From: Dehalococcoidia bacterium
Lineage (GTDB): Bacteria > Chloroflexota > Dehalococcoidia > Dehalococcoidales > Fen-1064
Direction of reading: 5' to 3'
DNA: 64,000 bases
Assembly (NCBI GenBank): GCA_011171075.1
Contig: DUFD01000046.1
Span: 1-64,000, forward strand
A program made the translations under genes and the position numbers. Shown here in pieces: positions 35,516 through 44,083 of this stretch (its first letter is position 1; every line of letters begins with the position of its first letter). The notes below the pieces were generated by a model that saw only the letters and a list, made by a program, of their open reading frames with translations, made no database searches and was not told the DNA's origin.

Positions 35516-35602
35516 GGTGGTGCCCCATCCCCTGTATCCCCTTCCCCCCTGGGGAAGGGGCATATAAAGAAAAGAGGGGCCACGCCCCTCTTAAACTCCC
35601 CT
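35516..35602. repeat. Dispersed palindromic repeat, family A, full copy
   Basis: GGTGCCCCATCCCCTGTATC, CCCCTTCCCC...GGGGAAGGGG, A-rich spacer, AGAGGGGCCACGCCCCTCTT, AACTCCCC. Part of a 519-base gap (35323-35841) between the citrate-synthase-type gene and isocitrate dehydrogenase that holds no gene. On the minus strand TATAAT (35349-35344) is a likely -10 box for the citrate-synthase-type gene. Confidence 0.85.
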
Positions 35603-35735
35603 ATAAGCATTTAGAAACAAAGAATCGAGTTTCTAACCAGTAATTCCTTTAAAGAAATAGGGAATTCATCGGCCCAGTTTCCGACCTTTTTTAGAGGTGC
35701 AAAGACGCCTGCCTGAGAAGTGCCTTCTCACCGTT

Positions 35736-35798
35736 TTGGGGAGCCAAGAGGGGTGTAACCCCTCTTGGCGGGGGATTCCAAGGGGGTGCCCCCCTTGG
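35736..35798. repeat. Dispersed palindromic repeat, family B
   Basis: GGGAGCCAAGAGGGGTGTAA followed by CCCCTCTTGG (first hairpin), then CCAAGGGGG...CCCCCTTGG (second hairpin). It is closely similar to 55570-55635, and both lie about 80-140 bases after a full family A copy. Confidence 0.8.
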
Positions 35799-35841
35799 TC
35801 TTATCCACACATAGAGGAAAAAGTAAAAGAATGAATTAAGC

Positions 35842-36921
35842 TCAGCCCCTCAGCTTTTCAATTACGGCATCGGCCACCTGTGACGTGCCAACGGCATTCT
35901 CGGGTGCATCGGGCTTGAGGTCGTAGGTAACGTTCTTACCTTCAGTAATAACGGCAGCGATGGCCGTTTCCATACGGTCGGCTGCTTCATTTTCACCGAG
36001 ATGATGTAGCATCATCACCCCCGACAGCATCATCGCCATCGGGTTGACCTTATTCATACCGGCATTCTTAGGGGCGCTGCCGTGGGTTGCCTCAAAGACG
36101 GCAATATCATCACCCAGATTGGCTCCGGGGGCCATACCAAGTCCACCGACCAGCCCGGCACAGAGGTCAGACAGGATATCACCGTAGAGATTGGGCGTCA
36201 CCGGCACATCGTACTGCCGGGGCTTTTGCACCAGCTGCATGGCCATATTGTCCACAATCCTGTCTTCAAACTCTACGTCCGAATATTCCGCGGCAATTTC
36301 ACGGGCAACCGAGAGGAAAAGACCGTCGGAATACTTCATGATATTGGCCTTATGTACCGCCGTGATCTTCCGGCGGTGATATTCCCGGGCGTATTCGAAG
36401 GCGAAACGGATGATGTTCTGGCTGCGTGTCTCCGAGATTGCCTTGATGCTTATCCCGGAGTCCGACAGGATACCCTCACCTGTGGCCTGTTGAATAAACT
36501 CCATCAGCCGGGCTGTATCCGGTGTCGCCTTCTCAAACTCAATCCCGCTGTAGAGGTCTTCCATGTTCTCCCTGACAACGACAATATCGACATCTTTAAA
36601 TGGCGACGGCACGCCGGTATACGTCTTGCAGGGTCGCAGGCAGGCATAGAGTCCCAGTGCCTTGCGCAGGGCGACGTTGACACTTCTGAAACCGGAACCG
36701 ACCGGCGTTGTTACCGGACCCTTGAGGGCAACCCGGTTCTTCCTGATAGACTCAAGAACACTCCCCGGCAAGAGCGTGCCATATTGCTCCTGGGCAGCTT
36801 CACCTATCGTGCCAATATCCCAGTTAAAGCTAACACCAGTGGCTTCCAGGACCCGTCGCGTTGCCTCCGTGACCTCCGGTCCGACCCCATCACCGGGGAT
36901 AAAGGTAATGTTATAGGACAT
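35842..36921 (-). CDS. icd: Isocitrate dehydrogenase (decarboxylating dehydrogenase family)
   Basis: 359 residues from the ATG at 36921 (AGGAAGAGG upstream). Start FIPGDGVGPEVT; substrate segment FRSVNVALRKALGLYACLRP with the Ser and Arg ligands expected for isocitrate; VVVRENMEDLYSG; metal site GDILSDLCAG; coenzyme loop EATHGSAPKNAGMNKVNP. In that loop Lys-Asn replaces Lys-Tyr of NADP enzymes and Asp-Ile of NAD enzymes, so cofactor choice is open. It follows the aconitase-type subunits by 17 bases. Homoisocitrate or isopropylmalate dehydrogenase are alternatives. Confidence 0.83.
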   Translation of the reverse strand: MSYNITFIPGDGVGPEVTEATRRVLEATGVSFNWDIGTIGEAAQEQYGTLLPGSVLESIRKNRVALKGPVTTPVGSGFRSVNVALRKALGLYACLRPCKTYTGVPSPFKDVDIVVVRENMEDLYSGIEFEKATPDTARLMEFIQQATGEGILSDSGISIKAISETRSQNIIRFAFEYAREYHRRKITAVHKANIMKYSDGLFLSVAREIAAEYSDVEFEDRIVDNMAMQLVQKPRQYDVPVTPNLYGDILSDLCAGLVGGLGMAPGANLGDDIAVFEATHGSAPKNAGMNKVNPMAMMLSGVMMLHHLGENEAADRMETAIAAVITEGKNVTYDLKPDAPENAVGTSQVADAVIEKLRG

Positions 36922-36938
36922 CCTCTTCCTCACATTGC

Positions 36939-37466
36939 CTACGGTTTCCGACCGGTGGGTAACACGAAATCGCTGTATTTCTTAATATAGGGCAGCAGTC
37001 CACCCTCTTCAAGGATAGCCAGCATTACGTCGGGCAAAGGACTGAATGTAAGCTGGCTACCGGCGGTCAGATTGTTGATAGTACCCGCCTTGAGGTCCAC
37101 CTCCAGTTTATCGCCGTCGCCAATACCATCGGTATCGCAGAGCAATACCGGCAATCCAAGATTGATAGCATTACGGAAAAATATGCGGGCGACCGATTTA
37201 GCGATGATGGCACTGACCCCGGCCATCTTGATGACCAGTGGAGCATGTTCCCGACTTGAGCCGAGGCCAAAGTTTTTGCCAGCCACAATGAAATCGCCCT
37301 CATGCACCCGGACAATGAAGGTCGAGTCGATGTCCTCCATGAGGTGCTTCGCCAGCTCGGGGAGGTTGCTCCTCAGGTGAGCATACCTGCCCGGTATAAT
37401 GTAGTCGGTCGTAATATTGTCCCCGAACTTAAAGGCCCTACCCTCGAGCAACTTCGCATCCTCCAT
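36939..37466 (-). CDS. Aconitase/isopropylmalate isomerase-type small (swivel) subunit
   Basis: 175 residues. GRAFKFGDNITTDYIIPGRY is the swivel-domain start; FGLGSSREHAPLVIKMAGVSAI and FFRNAINLGLP complete the active-site lid. The ATG overlaps the large-subunit stop (TAATG). A true leuC lies in the leu operon at the window end, so this pair more likely acts as aconitase (citrate to isocitrate). Confidence 0.85.
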   Translation of the reverse strand: MEDAKLLEGRAFKFGDNITTDYIIPGRYAHLRSNLPELAKHLMEDIDSTFIVRVHEGDFIVAGKNFGLGSSREHAPLVIKMAGVSAIIAKSVARIFFRNAINLGLPVLLCDTDGIGDGDKLEVDLKAGTINNLTAGSQLTFSPLPDVMLAILEEGGLLPYIKKYSDFVLPTGRKP

Positions 37467-38731
37467 TACCAGAACTCCCTGGGGTCACTTATTTCACCCG
37501 TAACCGCCGATGCCGCTGCCGTAGCCGGACTGCCGAGATAAACAAACGCCTTCGGGTTCCCCATCCTTCCCTGAAAATTCCGATTGGCCGTCGTCAGACA
37601 ACTCTCGCCGTCACCCAGCACCCCCTGGTGCATCCCCAGGCAAGCGCCACACCCTGGTGGCAGAATTACCGCTCCCGCATGTAGCATGATCCCGATATAA
37701 CCAGCAGTCATCGCTTCCAGCAGGACCTTGCGTGATGCCGGGGAAACCACCAGCCGGGTTTGAGGATGACGTTGCCTTCCCTTAAGAATTCTGGCAGCGG
37801 CCGCCATGTCTTCGAGGCGGCCATTCGTACACGTACCGATATATACCTGCTGTATCTTTGTCCCTTTTAGCTCACTTACCGGAGCCGTGTTGTCCACGGC
37901 ATGCGGACAGGAAACCGTCGGCTCCAGCCGGCTGGCATCAATCTCTACCGTCCTCTCATAAACGGCATCGGCATCCGGGGTCAGCGGTTTATAGTCATCT
38001 TCCCTGCCCTGCTCACGGAGATACTCCCGTGTCGTTTCGTCAGAGGGAAACAGCCCTGCCTTTGCCCCCGCCTCGATAGCCATATTAGCTACTGTCAGAC
38101 GCTGTGCGACGCTCATCTGGTCGACAGCACTCCCTCCGAACTCCAGCGCCTGGTAGGTAGCGCCGTCGGCTCCGACCTGTCCGATAAGGTGAAGAATCAG
38201 GTCCTTACCGGAAACGGCACCAGCCAGCTGGCCTGTAACCAGCACCCGGATACTCTCCGGCACACGGAACCATGTTCTACCCAGGCAGAGGACCACCGCC
38301 ACGTCGGTGGAGCCCATACCACAGGCAAAGGCACCCAGTCCGCCGGCCGTAACGGTATGAGAGTCACTACCGACCACCAGTTCGCCCGGCCTGGCAAGCG
38401 ATTCAGCCACTATCTGGTGGCAGACACCATCACCGACATCGTAGATACGGCATCCGGTATCGCAGGCGAAGTCACGCAGGAGCATGTGGTCATTGGAGAG
38501 TTCCTGGCTCGGGCTGGGTGCGGCATGGTCAAGGAACACGGCCGCACAGAGCGAGTCACTTATTCCCTGAAAGCCGGCCGCCTGAAACTGCCTTACTGTC
38601 AGCGGTCCAGTAGTGTCCTGAACGAAGGCCAGGTCTACCCTGGCAATAACGATATCTCCCGCCCGTGCCTCTCCCCCTGACTTATCGCCAAGTATCTTTT
38701 CGGCCAGTGTCCTGCCCACAGCTTCATCCAT
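37466..38731 (-). CDS. Aconitase/isopropylmalate isomerase-type large subunit
   Basis: 421 residues. 4Fe-4S ligands: Cys in VYIGTCTNGRLEDM and the pair in PPGCGACLGMH. Substrate segments VGSDSHTVTAGGLGAFACGMGSTDVA and DTTGPLTVRQF are typical of the LeuC/homoaconitase/split-aconitase group. Together with the small subunit, isocitrate dehydrogenase and the citrate-synthase-type enzyme it gives a full oxidative branch from oxaloacetate and acetyl-CoA to 2-oxoglutarate (inference from context). Confidence 0.83.
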   Translation of the reverse strand: MDEAVGRTLAEKILGDKSGGEARAGDIVIARVDLAFVQDTTGPLTVRQFQAAGFQGISDSLCAAVFLDHAAPSPSQELSNDHMLLRDFACDTGCRIYDVGDGVCHQIVAESLARPGELVVGSDSHTVTAGGLGAFACGMGSTDVAVVLCLGRTWFRVPESIRVLVTGQLAGAVSGKDLILHLIGQVGADGATYQALEFGGSAVDQMSVAQRLTVANMAIEAGAKAGLFPSDETTREYLREQGREDDYKPLTPDADAVYERTVEIDASRLEPTVSCPHAVDNTAPVSELKGTKIQQVYIGTCTNGRLEDMAAAARILKGRQRHPQTRLVVSPASRKVLLEAMTAGYIGIMLHAGAVILPPGCGACLGMHQGVLGDGESCLTTANRNFQGRMGNPKAFVYLGSPATAAASAVTGEISDPREFW

Positions 38732-38791
38732 AACTCAAGTTCAGTCCCGAGGTCTCATGCTCACCAGAGGCACGGTACGAGCAATACCGTC

Positions 38792-38820
38792 ATTGTAGCC
38801 GTTACGCAATATCGTTGCAA
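38792..38820 (-). promoter_or_regulatory. Promoter of the aconitase-isocitrate dehydrogenase genes
   Basis: Minus strand TTGCAA (38820-38815), 17-base spacer, TACAAT (38797-38792). Transcription would start near 38785, about 54 bases before the ATG at 38731. It is divergent from the leuS leader promoter, whose -35 box starts 31 bases away. Confidence 0.65.
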
Positions 38821-38850
38821 ATCAATGTCAGGTCGGCCAACCGGACGTTA

Positions 38851-38879
38851 TTGACAATAATCACTCTCTATGTTATGTT
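38851..38879 (+). promoter_or_regulatory. Promoter of leuS and its leader
   Basis: TTGACA 38851-38856, 17-base spacer, TATGTT 38874-38879. Six bases follow before the leader-peptide ATG at 38886, so +1 and the start codon coincide. Confidence 0.8.
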
Positions 38880-38885
38880 ACCATC

Positions 38886-38927
38886 ATGAACAGGCAAGAA
38901 CTTATACTCCTTCTTAGCAGTCCTTAA
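38886..38927 (+). CDS. Leucine-rich leader peptide of leuS, predicted leaderless
   Basis: Thirteen residues, MNRQELILLLSSP, with four Leu and one Ile in five consecutive codons (38901-38915). The ATG is at the predicted transcription start, so no ribosome site exists. It is followed by an antiterminator/terminator module and leuS. Ribosome stalling on Leu codons when charged tRNA-Leu is low would raise leuS transcription. Confidence 0.8.
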   Translation: MNRQELILLLSSP

Positions 38928-38982
38928 CCGGTAAGTGGGTTCGTCTCTTACAGGGGACCGTCCCACGGGACGGTCTTTTTTT
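38928..38982 (+). promoter_or_regulatory. leuS attenuator (antiterminator and terminator)
   Basis: Terminator: GACCGTCCC (38956-38964) pairs with GGGACGGTC (38967-38975), followed by seven T. Competing antiterminator: GTGGG (38935-38939) pairs with CCCAC (38962-38966), and CCG (38928-38930) with CGG (38971-38973). A ribosome at the leader stop codon (38925-38927) would cover GTGGG and let the terminator form; one stalled at the Leu codons would leave it free. A local hairpin GTAAG/CTTAC (38931-38935 with 38947-38951) is also possible. Confidence 0.8.
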
Positions 38983-39019
38983 ATAATATCGAAACCAGAA
39001 TAAACTCAGGAAAGAAAAA

Positions 39020-41809
39020 ATGGCAGCGAAGTACATTCCAAACGAAATCGAGAAAAAGTGGCAGGAGAAATGGGCGGAGACCGGCCTATACCGCGTCACC
39101 GAGGACAGCCCGAAACCCAAGTACTACGCCCTCACCATGTTTCCCTATACCTCGGGCGACCTCCACATCGGTCACTGGTACGCTATGGCCCCTTCCGATG
39201 TTCAGGCCAGATTTAAGCGGATGCAGGGATACAACGTACTCCACCCGATGGGCTTCGATGCCTTTGGCCTTAACGCTGAGAACGCTGCCATCAGGCAGGG
39301 TATTCACCCTTACACCTGGACGATGCAGAACATCGAGAATATGCGACGCCAGCTCAAGAGCATCGGGGCTATTTACGACTGGGACCGGGAGGTTATCACC
39401 TGCCTGCCCGAATACTACAAGTGGACACAGTGGTTCTTCCTCAAGCTGTACGAGCACGACCTTGCCTATCGCCAGAAAGCACCGGTCAACTGGTGTCCGA
39501 GCTGCCAGACGGTGCTCGCCAACGAGCAGGTAGTGGACGGCTGCTGTGAACGTTGCGATACGGCTGTCATCCACCGCGACCTTGAACAGTGGTTCTTCCG
39601 GATTACGAAATACGCTGATGAGCTCATGCAGTACGAAGGAATTGACTGGCCGGAGCGGATAAAGATAATGCAGCGTAACTGGGTGGGCCGCAGCACTGGC
39701 ACCGAGATTTCCTTTGCCCTCGACCACCCTGGCGTCGATGAAAAGGAAATCAGGGTCTTCACCACCCGCCCCGATACCACCTTCGGCGTGACCTTCATGG
39801 TACTCGCCCCGGAACACCCGCTGGTGCCCAAACTAACTGTACCTGAGAAAAAGGCGGAAGTCGAGGCCTACATTGAGAGGTCGCGCCGGCAGACCGAGAT
39901 TGAGCGCCTTTCTACTGAGAAGGAGAAGGACGGTGTTTTCACTGGTGCCTATGTGACGAACCGGCTCAATGGGGAGAAGGTACCCATCTGGATTGCCGAC
40001 TACGTGCTGCTGAGCTACGGTACCGGCGCCGTCATGGCCGTCCCGGCCCACGACGAACGTGACTTTGCCTTTGCCCTGAAATACGGACTGCCCGTAATTC
40101 ACGTGATTGACCGCACTGATGGTATCGCCAAGAGTTATGCTATGGCGGGGACGATGCGTCCAGGCCTCAAGCAATCCTTGGAGGATGCCAATATCAGCTT
40201 TACCGAAACGAGTGACGGCGGTCTTTACATCACACTTCGTGGTGACGACCAGATAGACAACTACATTGAGATGGTCAGGGTACATCTACTCCCCGGTTGC
40301 TGGAGCGAGATTGTCGGCTCACGCTGGCTCTTCATCTTCGCCAGCGAAGAGGGTACGACCGTAGTACCTTTTGATTCCATCGAGGCAGAGCGGTCGATTC
40401 TGGCAAAATGCAAGGAGCTCGAGCCAAACGTTCGCAGCAGGCGTACCGTAATGGAGATGTTGTGGGGTCTGGAGTTTTACCGAGATATGCTGTTTCATAC
40501 CGAATACGGGACGATGATTCACTCCGGCCCGCTGACGGGCACACCTGGTGACCAGGCAATCAGCACGGTGACCAAATGGATGGAACAGCAAGGTTTCGGT
40601 CATGCTACCGTCAGCTATCGCCTGCGCGACTGGCTGATTTCGCGCCAGCGTTACTGGGGCGCGCCGATACCGATGATATATTGTGATAAATGTGGCATCG
40701 TGCCTGTCCTAGAGGAAGACCTGCCCGTGCTGCTGCCAGAAGACGCTGAGTTCAAACCCACCGGTGAGTCACCGCTGGCCTACCATGAAGGATTCGTTAA
40801 CACCACCTGCCCCAAGTGCTCCAGTCCGGCCAGACGCGAGACGGACACCATGGACACATTCATGTGCTCGTCATGGTACTTCCTACGCTACTGTAGCCCG
40901 CACTACTCGCAGGCCGCCTTCGACCCCGAAAAGGTGAAGTACTGGATGCCGGTAGACCTCTACACCGGCGGCGCCGAACACGCCGTGATGCACCTGCTAT
41001 ATGTCCGCTTCTTCGTCAAAGCGCTGAGAGATATGGGAATAGCCGATTATAATGAACCGTGTGTCCGACTGTATAACCAGGGACACATCATCGCCGAGCA
41101 GCGAAAAATGAGCAAGTCGCGGGGTAATGTAATTACTCCTGATGAGTACGTTGCCGACATGGGCGTAGACACCGTACGTGTTTACTTTATGTTCCTCGGT
41201 CCCTGGGAGCAGGGAGGCGAGTGGGATGACAGCGGTATCAGCGGGGTCAGACGATGGCTAAACCGTGTCTGGAATCTGGTGCTGGAGGAATACACTCCCA
41301 GAGCAGAGAACGATGGAGTACGCACCGAGTTACGGCGGACCACTCACCAGACCATCAGGAAGGTGACCGGTGATATTGAGAGACTGCGTTTCAATACCAT
41401 GATTGCCGCCCTGATGGAATTCACCAACTACCTCGCTAGAATTAAAGAGGCTGGCAGTGTCAGCCAGGCCGATTGGAAAGAGGTGGTGGACATTCTGCTG
41501 CTACTCCTGGCACCGTCAACTCCCCATATCACGGAAGAGCTCTGGGAGCAGACCGGACACAACTACAGCATCCACAGCCAGGACTGGCCACAGTGGGACG
41601 AGGCGCTGGCTAAAGATGAAGAGGTCACGCTGGTGGTCCAGGTAAACGGCAGGCTGCGCGACCGCATCACTGTCCCTATAAGTATCACCGAGGATGAAGC
41701 CAAACAACTGGCACTGGAGAGCCCCAAGTCCAAACCTCACATTGAGGGCAAGCAACTGGTGAGGGCGATATATGTCCCCCATAAGCTGGTGAATTTGGTG
41801 GTGAAATGA
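39020..41809 (+). CDS. leuS: Leucyl-tRNA synthetase
   Basis: 929 residues, longer than the about 860 of E. coli. HIGH motif as FPYTSGDLHIGHWYAM, KMSKS as QRKMSKSRGNVITPDEY, editing-domain TTRPDTTFGV, zinc-like CPSCQTVL and CERC, and the LRDWLISRQRYWGAP signature. About 115 residues near positions 370-487 (with RVHLLPGCWSEIVGSRWLF) are inserted where most bacterial LeuRS proceed directly from the editing domain to the catalytic core. Charges tRNA-Leu. Controlled by the leucine leader upstream. Confidence 0.97.
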   Translation: MAAKYIPNEIEKKWQEKWAETGLYRVTEDSPKPKYYALTMFPYTSGDLHIGHWYAMAPSDVQARFKRMQGYNVLHPMGFDAFGLNAENAAIRQGIHPYTWTMQNIENMRRQLKSIGAIYDWDREVITCLPEYYKWTQWFFLKLYEHDLAYRQKAPVNWCPSCQTVLANEQVVDGCCERCDTAVIHRDLEQWFFRITKYADELMQYEGIDWPERIKIMQRNWVGRSTGTEISFALDHPGVDEKEIRVFTTRPDTTFGVTFMVLAPEHPLVPKLTVPEKKAEVEAYIERSRRQTEIERLSTEKEKDGVFTGAYVTNRLNGEKVPIWIADYVLLSYGTGAVMAVPAHDERDFAFALKYGLPVIHVIDRTDGIAKSYAMAGTMRPGLKQSLEDANISFTETSDGGLYITLRGDDQIDNYIEMVRVHLLPGCWSEIVGSRWLFIFASEEGTTVVPFDSIEAERSILAKCKELEPNVRSRRTVMEMLWGLEFYRDMLFHTEYGTMIHSGPLTGTPGDQAISTVTKWMEQQGFGHATVSYRLRDWLISRQRYWGAPIPMIYCDKCGIVPVLEEDLPVLLPEDAEFKPTGESPLAYHEGFVNTTCPKCSSPARRETDTMDTFMCSSWYFLRYCSPHYSQAAFDPEKVKYWMPVDLYTGGAEHAVMHLLYVRFFVKALRDMGIADYNEPCVRLYNQGHIIAEQRKMSKSRGNVITPDEYVADMGVDTVRVYFMFLGPWEQGGEWDDSGISGVRRWLNRVWNLVLEEYTPRAENDGVRTELRRTTHQTIRKVTGDIERLRFNTMIAALMEFTNYLARIKEAGSVSQADWKEVVDILLLLLAPSTPHITEELWEQTGHNYSIHSQDWPQWDEALAKDEEVTLVVQVNGRLRDRITVPISITEDEAKQLALESPKSKPHIEGKQLVRAIYVPHKLVNLVVK

Positions 41810-42336
41810 ACATCACGATTCGTGACTACGAGACGAAAGACTATGATATCTGCCGCTTACTCTGGGTGGAGCTAACGCAGCACCACCGCGATATCTACGG
41901 AGACCCTACCATCGGCGGTGACGACCCAGGGCGTGAGTTTGACAGATACCTTGAAAATCCTCAACGAAAGGGCTCCTGGATAGCTGAAATTGAAGGCAAA
42001 GTCATAGCGCTTGCCGGACTTCTCACCCATTCACATCCTGAAGAAGGTGACACAAGAATGGGAGGAGAAGTGGAACCGGTAGTGGTTTCTCAGCCCTATC
42101 GCGATAGAGGTATAGGTACCAGGCTCGTTGAACATGTTGTGGAGCAGGCCAGGAGAAATGGCGTCCGATTCCTGAGCATAAGACCGGTCGCCCGTAATGA
42201 GCGGGCACTTTCGTTATACGTCAGACTGGGTTTCGACGCTGTGGGAGAGGTTGCACTGCTCCAGGACCTCTCTTCATCGTATGACAGGAAGTGGAAGCCG
42301 GGGATCAGAATCCTTAACAACGAACTACGTTATTAA
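41806..42336 (+). CDS. GNAT-family N-acetyltransferase
   Basis: 176 residues. The acetyl-CoA site is VVSQPYRDRGIGTRLVEHV (motif A, Q/R-x-x-G-x-G), followed by RPVARNERALSLYVRLGF. The ATG overlaps the leuS stop (ATGA), so it is coupled to leuS. Substrate unknown. Confidence 0.85.
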   Translation: MNITIRDYETKDYDICRLLWVELTQHHRDIYGDPTIGGDDPGREFDRYLENPQRKGSWIAEIEGKVIALAGLLTHSHPEEGDTRMGGEVEPVVVSQPYRDRGIGTRLVEHVVEQARRNGVRFLSIRPVARNERALSLYVRLGFDAVGEVALLQDLSSSYDRKWKPGIRILNNELRY

Positions 42337-42353
42337 CGGTCAGGTATATCACT

Positions 42354-43028
42354 ATGGAAGAATCTGAGAACAATACACCCGTTGAGATGGGCGCTTTCTT
42401 CGATGACAAAGCCAGTACCTACGAAGATCGTCAGAAAGGGAGAGGTCCTCACTTTCTGCATATGCACATGGCCGTTGCCGGTGCCCTCGAAGAGACCAGC
42501 CAGGGGCTGAGAATTCTCGACCTCGGATGTGGGACTGGTGTCGAGCTGGAGATGCTGCTTGGCAGAGCGCCAAACGCCCGGATAACGTGTATCGATGTAT
42601 CGGACGGTATGCTCGAACAGTTGAGGCACAAGTATACCGACTCACTGGAGCAGCTCGAGATAATTCAGGGCTCATTTCAGGAGATACCTTTTCAGGAAAG
42701 GCACTACGATTACGTAGTGTCGGTATTTGCGATGCATCACTTCCCATACCCACAGAAGCTAGAACTCTACACGAAGGTGAGAAAGGCACTACGGTCTGGC
42801 GGTGTCTACCTCGAAGGCGATTATTACGTATCACCGGAAGAGGAGGAACAAGATTTAGCACGGTACCAGCAGTTACTCAAGACTGGAGTTATTTTCCCCG
42901 ACAGGCGCTACCATATAGATGTTCCATTCTCGGTTGCCAGACAGAAACAGGTCCTGCTAGAAGCCGGTTTCTCAAAGGTAGCAGTGCTTTTCGAGGGTGG
43001 AAACAACGCCGTATTTTCGGCCGCTTGA
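42354..43028 (+). CDS. Class I SAM-dependent methyltransferase
   Basis: 224 residues. Motif I is ILDLGCGTGVELEML, with CIDVSDGMLEQL after it and VVSVFAMHHFP as the motif IV region, typical of Methyltransferase 25/11 small-molecule enzymes. The late segment LLEAGFSKVAVLFEGGN is also characteristic. Substrate unknown. It follows the acetyltransferase by 17 bases. Confidence 0.85.
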   Translation: MEESENNTPVEMGAFFDDKASTYEDRQKGRGPHFLHMHMAVAGALEETSQGLRILDLGCGTGVELEMLLGRAPNARITCIDVSDGMLEQLRHKYTDSLEQLEIIQGSFQEIPFQERHYDYVVSVFAMHHFPYPQKLELYTKVRKALRSGGVYLEGDYYVSPEEEEQDLARYQQLLKTGVIFPDRRYHIDVPFSVARQKQVLLEAGFSKVAVLFEGGNNAVFSAA

Positions 43029-43125
43029 CACTTTTGCCATTCAGGGGGTAGTCTGCAATATCTTAAGCCCTTTCAAGATAAGTCCACCCTTTCTTCGAAG
43101 GAGAGGGAAGTACACGGGGGAGAGG

Positions 43126-43938
43126 TTGACAGAAATCTTAAAAATAGCCTTCATCGGCGGCGGCAACATGGGCGAGGCCATACTCTCGGCGGTGCTGGAC
43201 AAGCACCTGGCAACCGTCCAGTCCGTGACCGTCAGTGACATCAGCCCGGAGCGGCGTCAGTACCTTGAGCAAGAGTACAATGTTACCGTGACTGACGACA
43301 ACCGGCAGGCAGCAGCCGATGCCGATATCGTTGTGCTCGCCATCAAGCCACAAAACCTGACAGAGGTAATGGCCGAGCTAGAGGACACCCTCACACCGGA
43401 GCAGCTGGTGCTGTCAATCATCGCCGGGGCCAGGCTCGATACAATCTGTCAGGGACTTGGACACCGGGCAGTCGTCCGGGCAATGCCAAACACACCCGCC
43501 CAGATTGGCCGGGGAATGACGGTCTGGACAACCACCGAGGACGTCAGTGAATGGCAAAAGGAATGGGCAAGCTCCATTCTTGGCGTCATGGGACACGAGA
43601 TTGAGGTTGATAGTGAAGACCAGATAGACATGGCTACCGCTGTCAGCGGCAGCGGCCCGGCCTACCTTTTCCTCTTCGTCGAGGCACTGGTGGATGCCGC
43701 CATCCAACTGGGTCTTTCCCTCGATATGGCCCAGGAACTGGTGCTGACTACAGTGCTGGGTTCCAGTCACCTTATCGAGGAATCGGACAGAGAACCCGCT
43801 GAGCTGCGACGAATGGTTACCTCTCCAGGCGGAACTACCGCCGAAGCCCTACGAGAGCTTGAACAGGGGAACTTCGCCGACCTTCTCGCCCGGGCGGTAA
43901 GAGCCGCCTACGAGAGGGCTAAACAGCTGGGGAGCTAG
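43126..43938 (+). CDS. proC: Pyrroline-5-carboxylate reductase
   Basis: 270 residues from the TTG at 43126 with GGGGGAGAGG directly upstream, giving the usual family length; the frame stays open to 42997 but that part is not ProC-like. Rossmann motif IAFIGGGNMGEAIL, then VVLAIKPQNL, RAMPNTPAQIGRGM and the dimer helices DMATAVSGSGPAYLF and MVTSPGGTTAEALREL. Last step of proline synthesis. Confidence 0.94.
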   Translation: MTEILKIAFIGGGNMGEAILSAVLDKHLATVQSVTVSDISPERRQYLEQEYNVTVTDDNRQAAADADIVVLAIKPQNLTEVMAELEDTLTPEQLVLSIIAGARLDTICQGLGHRAVVRAMPNTPAQIGRGMTVWTTTEDVSEWQKEWASSILGVMGHEIEVDSEDQIDMATAVSGSGPAYLFLFVEALVDAAIQLGLSLDMAQELVLTTVLGSSHLIEESDREPAELRRMVTSPGGTTAEALRELEQGNFADLLARAVRAAYERAKQLGS

Positions 43939-43962
43939 CTGTTTCACCACCGCAAACCGAAC

Positions 43963-43984
43963 GGGGGTTGTTGCCCAAACCCCC
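43963..43984 (+). terminator. Possible terminator after proC
   Basis: GGGGGTT (43963-43969) pairs with AACCCCC (43978-43984) across an 8-base loop, 25 bases after the proC stop. The following sequence is only moderately T-rich, so this is tentative. Confidence 0.45.
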
Positions 43985-44083
43985 GCTGGTTATTCATTAC
44001 GTAATCGGTATCCACCCGTGTTGGCTGTCAAACAGACAGAGTTCTGTACAGATGGCGTACCTTCTCACTTTTTGTGGGGAACT

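Noticed and set aside
38935-38952. tRNA T-loop-like GGGTTCGTCTC in the two leaders
   Set aside because: It resembles the T-arm sequence, but no acceptor, D or anticodon arms surround it; it is part of the shared attenuator module.
38886-38985. T-box riboswitch before leuS or ilvD
   Set aside because: T-boxes would be expected before such genes, but no AGGGTGGNACCGCG-like T-box sequence or specifier stem is present, and the distance from promoter to terminator is too short. Leader peptides explain the regions.
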